Assembly: GCA_024330965.1 (NCBI GenBank)
Contig: JANDJL010000002.1
Location: forward strand, 62,001-126,000
Direction of reading: 5' to 3'
Length of the DNA stretch: 64,000 bases
Source: Nitrospira sp.
GTDB taxonomy: Bacteria; Nitrospirota; Nitrospiria; Nitrospirales; Nitrospiraceae
In this document: in pieces, positions 46,227 to 55,440 of the stretch
Position numbering within the stretch: the stretch's first letter is position 1
Layout: each line of letters begins with the position of its first letter
Program-made: the position numbers and the translations under genes
Notes under the pieces: generated by a model
The model's input: the letters and a program-made list of their open reading frames with translations, nothing else
Told to the model about the DNA's origin: nothing
The model's database searches: none

Positions 46227-47604
46227 GACTTCCTTTTATAGCATACTTCTCCAGTCGATAGCGGAACGATCTGGCATTGAGGCGAAGGAGTCGGGCTGCT
46301 TTTTTCTTAACCCATTTCGATCGCTCGAGCGCTTTCAGCAGCAAATCCCTCTCGATGCGGTTGACAAGCCCTTCGAGATCGATTCCCTCATCCGTCAATT
46401 CAAGAGGAACAACCTGTGGCGGTTCCGGTGCAACGGGCCGATGGAGCCACCCCCGCACCTCCGCATCGGTCACCGTTTCTCCTTTCGAAAAGGCGACCAC
46501 CCGCTCGATCAAATTCTCCAGCTCACGGACGTTGCCCCTCCACTCGTGTTCCAACAGCACGCGCATGGCGTCTTGGCTCAGCGTCGGAACCGGCTTTCCG
46601 CTTTCCGTGGAAAACCGTTCAAGAAAATGGTTCACCAACAACGGAATGTCGCCGGTTCGCATCCGTAACGGCGGGAGCCGGATCGGGATGACATCCAACC
46701 GATAATAGAGATCCTGCCGAAACGAACCGTCGGCGACCGCTTTTTCAAGATCCTTATTCGTCGCGGCCACGATGCGCACATCGACTTTGATGTCCTGATG
46801 TCCCCCCACTCGTCTGAACTCACGCTCTTGAATGACCCGCAACAATTTCACTTGAATCGACGGAGGCGTATCGCCGATCTCGTCGAGGAAAATCGTCCCG
46901 CCGTTGGCCACTTCGAACAGGCCAGCTTTATTGGAGACGGCGCCGGTGAACGAGCCCTTCACGTGACCGAACAATTCGCTCTCCAACAAGGTTTCCGGTA
47001 CGGCGCTGCAGTTGACAGCCACGAACGGCATGGCGCTCCTGGCGCTGTTATAGTGAATCGCCCGCGCGACCAACTCTTTACCGGTTCCACTCTCGCCGCA
47101 GATCAAAACGTTGCTTTTTGAATCAGCCACCTTGCGAACAACATCGAAGACCTTCTGCATCGCCTCGCTTTGCCCCACCAGTTGTGAAAAGGAAAATCGA
47201 CTCGCGATTTCGCGCTTGAGCAACATGTTCTCGGTCGTCAACCGCCGTTTCTCCAACGCATTGCGTATGATTAGCTGCACCTCGTCAATCTGGAACGGCT
47301 TCGTCAGGTAATCGTAAGCACCCTGTTTCATGGCCTCGACAGCGGATTCGGCCGTCGCAAACGCCGTGATGACCAACACGACCGTCTCTGGGGCCGCCGA
47401 CTTGGCGGCTTTTAACACCTCCATGCCGTCGATCTTGGGCATCCGCAGATCGGTAATCACCAGATCGAACATTTCCTTGTTCAAGATCTCCAGGGCTTGT
47501 TCGCCATCGGCCACGCTGGTGACGGTGTAGCCGGTCCGTTTGAGCATGATGCTCAGCACGTCCCGCAAACTTTCTTCATCGTCGACGACTAGGATCTTTT
47601 CCAC
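46219..47604 (-). CDS. pilR: Sigma54-dependent response regulator, PilR/NtrC type
   Basis: The 461-residue regulator has three parts. A receiver domain spans 1-120, with the phosphorylated Asp in DLVITDLRMPKIDGMEVL. The AAA+ domain contains GESGTGKELVARAIHYNSAR, the sigma54-contact loop KGSFTGAV (GSFTGA in place of GAFTGA) and FLDEIGDTPPSIQVKLLRVI. A Fis-type helix-turn-helix ends the protein (VKKKAARLLRLNARSFRYRL). It starts with GTG and overlaps the kinase gene by 16 nt. With pilC upstream it is most likely the pilin-gene activator PilR; this specific role is inferred from position. Confidence 0.88.
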   Translation of the reverse strand: MEKILVVDDEESLRDVLSIMLKRTGYTVTSVADGEQALEILNKEMFDLVITDLRMPKIDGMEVLKAAKSAAPETVVLVITAFATAESAVEAMKQGAYDYLTKPFQIDEVQLIIRNALEKRRLTTENMLLKREIASRFSFSQLVGQSEAMQKVFDVVRKVADSKSNVLICGESGTGKELVARAIHYNSARSAMPFVAVNCSAVPETLLESELFGHVKGSFTGAVSNKAGLFEVANGGTIFLDEIGDTPPSIQVKLLRVIQEREFRRVGGHQDIKVDVRIVAATNKDLEKAVADGSFRQDLYYRLDVIPIRLPPLRMRTGDIPLLVNHFLERFSTESGKPVPTLSQDAMRVLLEHEWRGNVRELENLIERVVAFSKGETVTDAEVRGWLHRPVAPEPPQVVPLELTDEGIDLEGLVNRIERDLLLKALERSKWVKKKAARLLRLNARSFRYRLEKYAIKGSRD

Positions 47605-49283
47605 GGCTCTCGCCCCTCATGCCATAATCGCACCCCAGCGCCGGCCGGATGCGGCAAACAGACGACAAAACGCGTTCCTTCGTTTTCCTGGCTTTCGACT
47701 TTGATCCATCCGCCGTGTAAATCGACGATGCGATGCACGGCCGCCAGTCCCAATCCCGACCCACGGCTTTTGGTCGTAAAGAACGGCAGAAAAATCTTGT
47801 CCAGGTTCTTTTTCGGAATCCCTCCTCCGGAGTCTTGAAAAGAGATTTCCACGACGTCCGCCTTTCGACCGCCGACGTCCACTTTCCGGCGCCCGGTGGC
47901 GATCGTGAGTCGTCCTCCGCGCGGCATGGCGTCAAACGCGTTGACCGCGAGGTTCCAGAACACCTGTTTCATTTGATCTTGATCGATTTGCGCCATCAGC
48001 GCTTCATCGCTGAAGGAGGTTGCGATGCTGACGTTTGTTCTCCCACGCGCTTCATGTTGGACCAGGTCAATTGTCTCGGCAAGAACTTTGTTCAAATCCG
48101 CTTCTTTCAAATTCAGCGCCGGCGGTCTCGCGTATTGGAGAAATTCCGTGATGATGGCATCCAGTCTGGTGGCCTCACGAATGGCGATGTCCATCAAACG
48201 CCGGCTGGTTTCATCGACGGGAGCATCGTTTCGCAGCATTTGCATGGCGCCGGCGAGCGCCCCAAGAGGATTTCTGATCTCGTGCGCCATGCCTGCCGAC
48301 ATCTCGCCGAGGGTCGCCAGCCACTCCTTCCGCTTCATTTCATCTTCCAGGTCGCGAATTTGCGTCAGGTCCTTAAAGACGCCGACCAAGCCCGTTTGCT
48401 CCCCCTGTTCATGGAGCGGCGCGAGCGTCATCCCCAAGACGAGCCGATTGCCGTCCGCCCGTTGACATTCCACTTCCAATCGTTGATGGGCATCGAGCAC
48501 GGCGGGAGGACGATCCGCCTGTTGAGGAGGATGCCAATTGAACACCTCCGTCCAAGGCCTTCCACGCACCTCATCAAACGTATAGCCGGTCGCCTCTTGC
48601 GCCGCGGGATTGAATGACGTAATGCAACCATGTTTATCGGTTGTGAACACGCCGCTGCTGATACTTTGGACGATGGACTCGTGGAACGCCCTCAAACGGC
48701 TCAGTCCCTGCTCTTTCTCACGCAGCGACCGATCGGCTTGCTGAAGCTGGTCCGCCAACGCTCCGCTCAGGAACCCGACGACCAGAAACGCAAGTCCATA
48801 AACGCCGAAGGTCTGGAGAGACTCGGCCGCGCTCAGACGAGTCTGCGGCAACCAGCCCCAGGATTCGGTGATCCCATAGAGTTGAACGTTCGTCAGCATG
48901 CCGAAGAGGATGATGCAGAGACTTGCGGTCAACAGGCCGGCATGCCGCCGCGGAACCAGGCTGGCCACCGCCACACTGACGACGTACAACACCGCAAAGG
49001 GGCTTTCGACCCCTCCCGTTCTTGCGATCAAGATCGTTTCCAGCAACAGATCGACGGCGATTTGAACCCACGCCAACCGAACCATCGCTTCGGGACTCGT
49101 GAGTATTCGAATCGCGGCCACATAGGCGATGGTCGCCACGTAGGTAAAGACGATGAGCGCATAAAAGGTCTGAGCCTGCTCTCCCCTCGTGACATGAAAG
49201 GTCAGAGAAAGTCCCAACAGGAGGGTCACCAACACCAGGCGAAGCCCCATCAGCCAGTAAATTCTCGTCTTGATGTCTCTCAT
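47589..49283 (-). CDS. pilS: Membrane sensor histidine kinase, PilS/NtrB type
   Basis: From the ATG at 49283 (MRDIKTRIYWLMGLRLVLVT) the product is 564 residues. About six membrane segments fill residues 8-180, then a short coiled coil and a PAS domain (GVFTTDKHGCITSFNPAAQE). The HisKA box GEMSAGMAHEIRNPLGALAG has the phosphorylated His334. An ATPase domain follows with NLAVNAFDAMPRGGRLTIAT, DSGGGIPKKNLDKIFLPFFT and GSGLGLAAVHRIV. It should phosphorylate the regulator encoded next. The ligand of the membrane part is unknown. A longer frame from 49352 starts in the pilC gap without support. Confidence 0.88.
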   Translation of the reverse strand: MRDIKTRIYWLMGLRLVLVTLLLGLSLTFHVTRGEQAQTFYALIVFTYVATIAYVAAIRILTSPEAMVRLAWVQIAVDLLLETILIARTGGVESPFAVLYVVSVAVASLVPRRHAGLLTASLCIILFGMLTNVQLYGITESWGWLPQTRLSAAESLQTFGVYGLAFLVVGFLSGALADQLQQADRSLREKEQGLSRLRAFHESIVQSISSGVFTTDKHGCITSFNPAAQEATGYTFDEVRGRPWTEVFNWHPPQQADRPPAVLDAHQRLEVECQRADGNRLVLGMTLAPLHEQGEQTGLVGVFKDLTQIRDLEDEMKRKEWLATLGEMSAGMAHEIRNPLGALAGAMQMLRNDAPVDETSRRLMDIAIREATRLDAIITEFLQYARPPALNLKEADLNKVLAETIDLVQHEARGRTNVSIATSFSDEALMAQIDQDQMKQVFWNLAVNAFDAMPRGGRLTIATGRRKVDVGGRKADVVEISFQDSGGGIPKKNLDKIFLPFFTTKSRGSGLGLAAVHRIVDLHGGWIKVESQENEGTRFVVCLPHPAGAGVRLWHEGREPWKRS

Positions 49284-49508
49284 GGCGAAACCGGTCTGCG
49301 GAAGCTCGCCGACCTTCCTCGTCGGGCAACCTGGTTGTTCGTTAACAATCACCCGCGCAAGAGATTCTTCGAAAGCGGAGGGGGCATCTGGCTGGAGACC
49401 CGTCGGCCGAAGCGTTCACGGGCCTTGGCAAGGACGGGCGACCTCCTTCACGAGCATCGAGTCGAGCAGTCCGTCCTGTTGCTCGGCTCATGTTCTCGAC
49501 TCACTCCT

Positions 49509-50723
49509 CTATCCGATGGCGGATGCCATCGTAAAGATGGGCAAATACATGGCGACCACGATGAACCCCACCGTAACCCCCAGAAACACCATCATCATCG
49601 GCTCCAACAGCGCCGTCAGGTTGGCCACGGCTTCATCCACCTCATCCTCATAAAAGTCGGCGATTTTCCCCAGCATGTTATCCAACGCTCCCGTCGATTC
49701 GCCGACCGCGATCATGTGCGTCACCATTTTGGGGAACGTGCCACTCTTGGCAAGCGGATCGGCGATCGTCTTTCCGCCGCTGATGCTGACTTTTGCCTCT
49801 AGAAGCGCGCCTTCGACGACTTTGTTCCCCGCCGTCTTTGCACAAATCGTGAGTGCCTCCAGCAAGGGCACCCCGCTGGACAGCAACGTCCCCAGAGTTC
49901 GAGTGAACTTGGCCACAGACGCCTTGAGGATGAGGCTGCCGAAGATCGGCAGTTTCAGCAACGACTTATCGATTGCCAACCGTCCTTGAGCGGTCGCATA
50001 GTACTTTTTCACCGCGACGACGATTCCGATGATCGCAGCCACGATCATGTACCAACTGGCCTGTACGAAATTACTCATGTCGATCACGAGCTGCGTCGGT
50101 CCGGGCAGCGCCATGGTCCCGCCGGACATTTCCTTGAACATTTTCTCAAAGACGGGGATCACCCAAATCATGAGAACGGTGATGACGATGGCGGCGATGC
50201 CGATGATCGCTGACGGATAGACCATCGCGCTCTTGATCTGCCCCTTCAACTTCATGGCCTTTTCAATGTGCTTGGACAAGCGACTCATGATCGTGTCCAA
50301 CAAGCCACCGACCTCACCGGCATGCACCATGTTCACGTACAAATCGTCGAAAATCTTCGGGTGTTTGCGCAGCGAATCCGAAAAGGTGGATCCCGATTCG
50401 ACGTCGCTTTTGATTTCCCCAACGGCCTTTTTCAGAACGGCGTTCTCCGACTGGGTCGCCAGGATGTCCAGGCACTGAACCAAGGGCAGTCCGGCGTTGA
50501 TCATCGTGCCGAACTGGCGCGTGAAGACAACCAAGTCCTTGTCACTGACTCCTCCTCCCATACTGAAGGAGAACGCCGACTTGCTTACTTTCTCCTGAAG
50601 GCTCGTGACGACGACGCTCTGTTTGCGTAGAATTTCAACCGCTTCGTCGCGTGACTTCGCGACAAGCTCTCCCTTCCTGACCGCTCCGGATTTTGTTCGT
50701 CCGACGTATGCAAAAGTGGCCAT
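49509..50723 (-). CDS. pilC: Type IV pilus inner-membrane platform protein PilC
   Basis: The 404-residue protein has two tandem T2SF domains (about 70-193 and 273-395), each ending in a hydrophobic segment: VYPSAIIGIAAIVITVLMIW and LLEPMMMVFLGVTVGFIVVA. The N-terminal ATFAYVGRTKSGAVRKGELV and LPLVQCLDILATQSENAVLK, plus GVPLLEALTICAKTAGNKVV, are PilC/GspF hallmarks. It anchors the pilus assembly ATPases at the inner membrane. Its promoter is well defined at 50793-50821. The partner ATPases PilB and PilT are not in the window. Confidence 0.94.
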   Translation of the reverse strand: MATFAYVGRTKSGAVRKGELVAKSRDEAVEILRKQSVVVTSLQEKVSKSAFSFSMGGGVSDKDLVVFTRQFGTMINAGLPLVQCLDILATQSENAVLKKAVGEIKSDVESGSTFSDSLRKHPKIFDDLYVNMVHAGEVGGLLDTIMSRLSKHIEKAMKLKGQIKSAMVYPSAIIGIAAIVITVLMIWVIPVFEKMFKEMSGGTMALPGPTQLVIDMSNFVQASWYMIVAAIIGIVVAVKKYYATAQGRLAIDKSLLKLPIFGSLILKASVAKFTRTLGTLLSSGVPLLEALTICAKTAGNKVVEGALLEAKVSISGGKTIADPLAKSGTFPKMVTHMIAVGESTGALDNMLGKIADFYEDEVDEAVANLTALLEPMMMVFLGVTVGFIVVAMYLPIFTMASAIG

Positions 50724-50792
50724 GGTCTCGTTCGTCCTTCTTGCCTTCCAAGAGACTTGCGCCGCGCACGCGGAAACAGTTCGCCTGCGGAA

Positions 50793-50821
50793 AGTCTACT
50801 GGGAGGCTGGAAACCTGTCAA
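50793..50821 (-). promoter_or_regulatory. Sigma70-type promoter of pilC
   Basis: On the minus strand, a perfect -35 TTGACA (50816-50821) is spaced 17 nt from a -10 TAGACT (50793-50798). The leader would be about 60 nt. The AT-rich near-palindrome AATAATTACATTATT at about 50822-50836 lies immediately upstream of the -35 and could serve as an UP element or regulator site. Confidence 0.6.
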
Positions 50822-50873
50822 AATAATTACATTATTTTCAGGAGAGGGAGCGGCCGCCGGAAGACATGATCGC

Positions 50874-51416
50874 TTATCTGGGCAAGCTGGGCAGATTGCT
50901 GTTTCGATATCCCCGTTGCAGGTATTGAAAACCTGAAATCAGAGTGAATGCGACCATGACCACCATGAGCGGGATAAGCATTGAGAGGTCCAGATCAAGC
51001 CACGTCAGAAGAACGGCCAGAAAAAGATAGCTCAGTTGCAACGCGGTCGTTCCCTTCCCCCACATCGTCGGCGTGACGTCGAGCTGGGTCGCCGTCAGAT
51101 GAGCCACGGCCGTGCCGAGGAGAAGAATCACATCGCGACTCACGACCAAAATCACCAACCACGATGGAATGAGATGCAACGAGGCGAGAGAGAGAAATCC
51201 CGACGTCAGAAGCAGTTTGTCCGCGAGGGGATCAAGGAACATTCCCAGCCTGGTTTGCTGATTCCACTTGCGGGCGATCAGGCCGTCGACGGCGTCCGTG
51301 AGGCCGGCGAGCAGCAGCGCCAAGAGAGCAAGCCCGTATTCGCCGTATGTCATGCAGCCGATGTAAACGGGAATCAGCAGAATGCGGAGAATCGTCAGAC
51401 TGTTGGGAATGTTCAT
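50874..51416 (-). CDS. pgsA: CDP-diacylglycerol--glycerol-3-phosphate 3-phosphatidyltransferase
   Basis: The 180-residue membrane protein has the CDP-alcohol phosphotransferase motif D-x2-D-G-x2-A-R-x8-G-x3-D-x3-D in LTDAVDGLIARKWNQQTRLG followed by MFLDPLADK. Start MNIPNSLTILRILLIPVYIG is typical of PgsA. Four to five hydrophobic segments are visible. It makes phosphatidylglycerol phosphate in the inner membrane. It ends 51 bp before the predicted pilC promoter region. An alternative is a related CDP-alcohol enzyme such as cardiolipin synthase, but the size and N-terminus fit PgsA. Confidence 0.92.
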   Translation of the reverse strand: MNIPNSLTILRILLIPVYIGCMTYGEYGLALLALLLAGLTDAVDGLIARKWNQQTRLGMFLDPLADKLLLTSGFLSLASLHLIPSWLVILVVSRDVILLLGTAVAHLTATQLDVTPTMWGKGTTALQLSYLFLAVLLTWLDLDLSMLIPLMVVMVAFTLISGFQYLQRGYRNSNLPSLPR

Positions 51417-51468
51417 GGAAAATGATCGGGCGTCATCTTAGTAACCGCGGTCCGGCTTGTCAACGAAG

Positions 51469-51497
51469 TTGCAGTCGGCAGGCGACGTTCCTATAAT
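51469..51497 (+). promoter_or_regulatory. Promoter of the small orphan gene
   Basis: TTGCAG (51469-51474) is spaced 17 nt from a perfect -10 TATAAT (51492-51497). The start codon at 51547 follows after about 43 nt of leader containing GGGGAGGAAGT as the ribosome-binding site. Confidence 0.6.
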
Positions 51498-51546
51498 AAA
51501 TTAACTCATCGCTAATTAAGGTGGTGGTGAGTTCCGGGGAGGAAGT

Positions 51547-51885
51547 ATGAGCACGTTGCCGTTGCTTTTTAGAAAAGAGGGGCTTGTCGAAAAACATCAG
51601 ATCGAGGGGGTTGATCCCAGCGATCGCTATTTTAATCGCGCCGTCCTCGTCCACCGTTCTTCCTCTGGCTATACAGCCAAAGTCACCTACGAAGCCCTCA
51701 CCGTCGAAAGCGGCTCTCATTCCACCATTGCGGCGGCGGTCAAGGAAGTGGTGCAAAAACTCCAGGAGTTCGGCTTTAGGCAGATGCGGACCAGAGTCAA
51801 CTTCAGAGGAACGCGCTACCTGGCTGAGAAGGAAACGTGGATCGAGCACGCCGATCAGCCCGAGACTCCGCGGGCGCGTTCCTGA
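51547..51885 (+). CDS. Small conserved-looking protein, unknown function
   Basis: The 112-residue product begins MSTLPLLFRKEGLVEKHQIE, with GGGGAGG upstream and a good promoter. It is soluble, with a beta-rich middle (NRAVLVHRSSSGYTAKVTYE) and a helix (STIAAAVKEVVQKLQEFGFR), then QMRTRVNFRGTRYLAEKETW. No catalytic motif is visible. It is divergent from pgsA and convergent with the serine-hydrolase gene, overlapping it by 31 bp. I do not recognise a family. Confidence 0.72.
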   Translation: MSTLPLLFRKEGLVEKHQIEGVDPSDRYFNRAVLVHRSSSGYTAKVTYEALTVESGSHSTIAAAVKEVVQKLQEFGFRQMRTRVNFRGTRYLAEKETWIEHADQPETPRARS

Positions 51886-52991
51886 TACACAAGGTCATGG
51901 ATCGCGGGGCGGAACGCCCTGATCTTCTCGTTTCTCCGAGTCGGGTGCACTCGATTCGATAACAACACCACTTCCAGCTCACTGACGGGATCGATCCAGA
52001 TCGAAGTCCCCGTATATCCCAGATGTCCGAACGACCGTCGCGAGAAATGGCGCCCCGAAGAGGAAGGAACCGACGGCGTCTCCCATCCCAAAGCCCAAGT
52101 CGAGGCGGCTCCCTCGCTCGGCGGTCGAACGAATTCCCGCACGACATCCTGATGAAGGAGCGACGGCCTGCCATGATAGGCGGTCAGCCAGGCTCCAGAA
52201 ACGGCGAGCACGGCCTCTGCCGTTCCAAACAGACCGGCATGGCCCGCAATACCGCCAAGCGCCGCGGCGTTTTCATCATGCACCTCACCGACGAGCAAAC
52301 GCTTTCTCCAATCATCCCATTCGGTTGGAGCCGTTCGCTCGATCAGTGAAGCCAGAGACTTCTTTCCTTCTTGGTCGGTCGGCAGGTAGTGCAATGGCCT
52401 GGCCCCCGTTGGTTCCGCGATGCGCTGCCGCACATAGGCATCCAGCCGCATCCCTCCCCCTCGCTCGACCGCCATCCCCAGCAACATGAAGCCCAGATCG
52501 CTATAGAGACTTCGACTGCCCCTTTCATAGAGAAGGGGTTCCTGGCTGATCAATTGGAGCACCTGCGCCTCGACTCGTGATCGTTCTTGCTCCGATACAG
52601 GAAGGACTGCCTGCGGACTTAACCGTTCATAGAATCCTCTCCAGCCCGGGAGACCCGAACTGTGGGTCAACAAGTGCCGAAGCGTCGCTGATCCAACCGC
52701 TGCACCCTCCAATTCCGGTAACAGCGATTCGATGGGATCGTCAAGTCGGCATCGCCCCTCTTGCACCAGCAACGCGATGGCAGTGACAGTCGCTAACGGT
52801 TTGGTCAGAGATGCCAGGTCGTAGATCGTCGCGGAACTCACGGGGCGGCTCGACGGGTGGGAGGACAGACGTCCGGCCGCTATTAGCCAGGTGTCCGTCA
52901 GGCCGCGGCGGACGGCCAGCACTGCGCCAGGAAACACGCCGTCCGCCACGGCCTGTTCCATCGCCGCGCGGAGGGACACAGGAGCCGACAT
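51855..52991 (-). CDS. Serine hydrolase, class C beta-lactamase-like
   Basis: The 378-residue protein has the penicillin-binding-like triad. The S-x-x-K motif is in IYDLASLTKPLATVTAIALL, the Y-x-N equivalent is YSDLGFMLLG (Tyr-Ser-Asp), and the third box is HLGYTGTS, with H-x-G in place of K-T-G. No signal peptide is evident, so it may be cytoplasmic, unlike classical AmpC. Such proteins are mostly peptidases or esterases and need not act on antibiotics. The ATG at 52991 is used. It lies 60 bp downstream of divIVA in the same direction. Substrate is unknown. Confidence 0.85.
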   Translation of the reverse strand: MSAPVSLRAAMEQAVADGVFPGAVLAVRRGLTDTWLIAAGRLSSHPSSRPVSSATIYDLASLTKPLATVTAIALLVQEGRCRLDDPIESLLPELEGAAVGSATLRHLLTHSSGLPGWRGFYERLSPQAVLPVSEQERSRVEAQVLQLISQEPLLYERGSRSLYSDLGFMLLGMAVERGGGMRLDAYVRQRIAEPTGARPLHYLPTDQEGKKSLASLIERTAPTEWDDWRKRLLVGEVHDENAAALGGIAGHAGLFGTAEAVLAVSGAWLTAYHGRPSLLHQDVVREFVRPPSEGAASTWALGWETPSVPSSSGRHFSRRSFGHLGYTGTSIWIDPVSELEVVLLSNRVHPTRRNEKIRAFRPAIHDLVYQERARGVSG

Positions 52992-53051
52992 GATCGCACG
53001 TCTATCGGATCGCTCAATAGTCGTTGTATGGAGAGGGAACCGCTCGCCCGT

Positions 53052-53564
53052 TCAGCGGGAGGAGCTTGAGTCGCCCTGCAGCTTGATGTCGGATACCATC
53101 TCGTGATCGTGATAGGCGTCACTCGCCTCGACATCCAGCATCCGTTCAAAAGTGTGGAGCGTGGCGCGCATCCGTTCTACCATCAACAACCGCTGCTTCT
53201 GCAAGAGAGACAGCTCCCGCTGTGTTTCGGCCAATTCGATGCGTGCCTGCCTGAACAGCTCTTCGGCCTTCAGCTCCGCCTCTTTCACGATCAAGTCGGC
53301 GTCGCGCTGAGCGTTTCTCTTGACGTCGTCGGCCAGCGATTGCGCCGACACCAACGTATTCGACAGCGTTGCTTCCGCTCGTTTCAATTCCGTCACCTGC
53401 TGCTCCAGCAACGCAAGACGTTCGCGCAAGCCCGCGTTATCCCGATTCAACGATTCGACGGTGCGCGCCACCTCCTCCAGAAACCGATTGACCTCTTCCT
53501 GATCATACCCCCGGAACTTCACGCGAAAGGCCATCTGCTGGATATCGAGCGGTGTGATGTTCAT
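53052..53564 (-). CDS. divIVA: DivIVA-domain cell-division/polarity protein
   Basis: The 170-residue protein begins MNITPLDIQQMAFRVKFRGY, then DQEEVNRFLEEVARTVESLN, the DivIVA membrane-curvature-sensing N-terminus. A long coiled coil follows through about residue 155 (ERLALLEQQVTELKRAEATL). It gathers at cell poles or septa and recruits division or wall proteins. It is close to the ftsZ region. Position after yggT and proC follows the yggS-proC-yggT-divIVA order common in Gram-positive and some Gram-negative bacteria. Confidence 0.93.
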   Translation of the reverse strand: MNITPLDIQQMAFRVKFRGYDQEEVNRFLEEVARTVESLNRDNAGLRERLALLEQQVTELKRAEATLSNTLVSAQSLADDVKRNAQRDADLIVKEAELKAEELFRQARIELAETQRELSLLQKQRLLMVERMRATLHTFERMLDVEASDAYHDHEMVSDIKLQGDSSSSR

Positions 53565-53581
53565 GGCATCCCCCTATTGAA

Positions 53582-53884
53582 TCAATTTATTCGTAACGCC
53601 AAATCCTTCAGCGACTGCACCACCGCGTATTGCAAAAACGTAATGGCCAGAATAGCGACCAAGGGAGAGAGGTCCACTCCCACCCCCATTCTCCAGCCGA
53701 TCCGACGGCGAATCGGTGACAGCACCGGCTCCGTCGCCCGATCAAGGAACTGCACGATCGGATTCCACGGATCGGGATTCACCCAGGAGATCAGCGCCCG
53801 CGCGATGATGATCCACATATACAGCCACAGGGCGTAATCGAGCACCGTGGCGATTCCCAACAGCACGTTTCCCACGATGAACAT
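53582..53884 (-). CDS. YggT family membrane protein
   Basis: The 100-residue protein starts at 53884 (MFIVGNVLLGIATVLDYALW) and has two hydrophobic segments (residues 3-28 and 72-92). Between them lies WVNPDPWNPIVQFLDRATEP, then VLSPIRRRIG, the YggT/Ycf19 signature. The family is linked to membrane-protein or thylakoid organisation; exact action is unknown. The ATG overlaps the proC stop by one base (TGATG). It lies 17 nt before divIVA. Confidence 0.92.
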   Translation of the reverse strand: MFIVGNVLLGIATVLDYALWLYMWIIIARALISWVNPDPWNPIVQFLDRATEPVLSPIRRRIGWRMGVGVDLSPLVAILAITFLQYAVVQSLKDLALRIN

Positions 53885-54690
53885 CAGCCTCCCAACTCCC
53901 GCGATCGCTTTGTTGCGGCTTCGATGGCATCGATCAACGCCGCCCGCACACCGGCCCGCTCCAGACAATGCAACCCGGCGATCGTAGTACCCCCCGGCGA
54001 CGCGACCCGATCCCTCAACGACGCAGGGTGTTCCTTCGTTTCCAAGGCCATGCGGGCCGCACCCAGCACCGTTTGCGCGGCCAGCAGACCGGCCACGTCC
54101 CGAGGCAACCCCATCTTCACACCCCCGTCCGTCAACGCTTCGATGACCAGAAACACGTAGCCTGGACCACTACCGCTCAGACCGGTGATAGCATCCATCC
54201 ATCGTTCTTCAACCAAGACGACTCTCCCGACCGCCTCGAACAGCCGCCGCGCGAGGGCTGCATCCTGCTCCTGCACGCCGGACCCGAACGCCAGCGCCGT
54301 CACCCCTTCTCTCACCAACGCCGGCGTATTCGGCATGGCTCGAATCACACGGGTTCGCGACCCGCAGAGGTCCAGAATCCGATCGATGGACAGACCGGCC
54401 ACCACGGAGACCACCAGCGAATCAGCGAGTTCGCCGGCGAGGTCCCGCAGGACGTTCCCCGCCACCTGGGGCTTGACCGCCAGGACCACCAGATCACCCC
54501 ACGCAACCAGCTCCCGATTGGATTCATGAACCTGAATGCCGAATCGTTGTTTGAGGCGATCCCGCCGGTCCGCGTCGGGATCGGCCGCCCGAATGCGATC
54601 CGGCCCGCAAAGGTCGGCGGACAACAACCCTCCGATCAACGCCTCGGCCATCCGCCCTCCACCGATAAACGCCACGTTACGTTCGCTCAT
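53884..54690 (-). CDS. proC: Pyrroline-5-carboxylate reductase
   Basis: The start at 54690 gives a 268-residue protein beginning MSERNVAFIGGGRMAEALIG. The NADPH loop GGGRMAEA, the mid-section VIRAMPNTPALVREGVTALA and the C-terminal LSGSGPGYVFLVIEALTDGG, followed by VKMGLPRDVAGLLAAQTVLG, are ProC signatures. It makes proline from pyrroline-5-carboxylate. It starts 4 nt after yggS ends. A longer frame from 54849 lies inside yggS and is rejected. Confidence 0.96.
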   Translation of the reverse strand: MSERNVAFIGGGRMAEALIGGLLSADLCGPDRIRAADPDADRRDRLKQRFGIQVHESNRELVAWGDLVVLAVKPQVAGNVLRDLAGELADSLVVSVVAGLSIDRILDLCGSRTRVIRAMPNTPALVREGVTALAFGSGVQEQDAALARRLFEAVGRVVLVEERWMDAITGLSGSGPGYVFLVIEALTDGGVKMGLPRDVAGLLAAQTVLGAARMALETKEHPASLRDRVASPGGTTIAGLHCLERAGVRAALIDAIEAATKRSRELGG

Positions 54691-54694
54691 CAGG

Positions 54695-55405
54695 CTAGAC
54701 ACGACGAGCCCCAAAAATAGCGGAACCGATCCGCACCAGCGTCGCGCCTTCTTCAATGGCGACGCGGTAATCGTTGGACATCCCCATAGAAAACTCCTCC
54801 ATCCTGACACCGGGAATCTTTTGGGCGGCGACGGCCTCTCCCAGCGCACGGAGCTTTCGAAAATAGACCCTGGCTGCTTCCGCTTCCTGAGTCGGAGGAG
54901 GAATGGTCATCAACCCCTTGATACGGACGTGCGACAATCGCGCAATAGCCGGGATCACCGGTTCAAGGCCGTCGGGGTGAAAACCCGCCTTAGACGATTC
55001 CCCGCCGACATTGACCTCCAACAGCACGTCCTGCACATGACCGGACTCCGCGGCACGCCGATCGATTTCTTGCGCCAGGTCCAGACTATCGACGGAATGA
55101 ATCAAATCGAACAGTCCGATGATCGATCGGACCTTCCGCCGCTGAAGCTGCCCGATAAAGTGCCACCGCACCGGTTCTCCGGCAAGCGCTGCGATCTTGG
55201 GAATCGCCTCCTGTACTCTATTTTCCCCTAAAATCGACAACCCCGCGCCGATTCCTTCGCGAATGCGGTCGACCGTCACCGTCTTGGTGGCAGCGACGAG
55301 CTTGACATCGCCGGGAGACCGTCCCGCTTTCTCCGCCGCCGTCCGGATTGCCGACAAGACCACTTTCACCCGCTGAGCGATCGTCTCCGAACCGGGAAAC
55401 TCCAT
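54695..55405 (-). CDS. Pyridoxal-phosphate homeostasis protein (YggS/PLPBP)
   Basis: The 236-residue PLP-binding TIM barrel has the Lys segment KLVAATKTVTVDRIREGIGA. Other features are LGENRVQEAIPKIAALAGEP, WHFIGQLQRRKVRSIIGLFD and the late SMGMSNDYRVAIEEGATLVR, then IGSAIFGARRV. It binds PLP without a known enzyme activity and balances B6 and amino-acid pools. I use the ATG at 55405; a GTG at 55417 adds four residues. Neither has a strong ribosome-binding site. Confidence 0.95.
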   Translation of the reverse strand: MEFPGSETIAQRVKVVLSAIRTAAEKAGRSPGDVKLVAATKTVTVDRIREGIGAGLSILGENRVQEAIPKIAALAGEPVRWHFIGQLQRRKVRSIIGLFDLIHSVDSLDLAQEIDRRAAESGHVQDVLLEVNVGGESSKAGFHPDGLEPVIPAIARLSHVRIKGLMTIPPPTQEAEAARVYFRKLRALGEAVAAQKIPGVRMEEFSMGMSNDYRVAIEEGATLVRIGSAIFGARRV

Positions 55406-55440
55406 CGTCGAAAACACGTCTTAAAAACGGCGGCCGTTCA

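Noticed and set aside
51855..52991. Antibiotic-resistance beta-lactamase
   Set aside because: The third box is H-x-G, there is no signal peptide and the context is housekeeping, so a general serine hydrolase is more likely.
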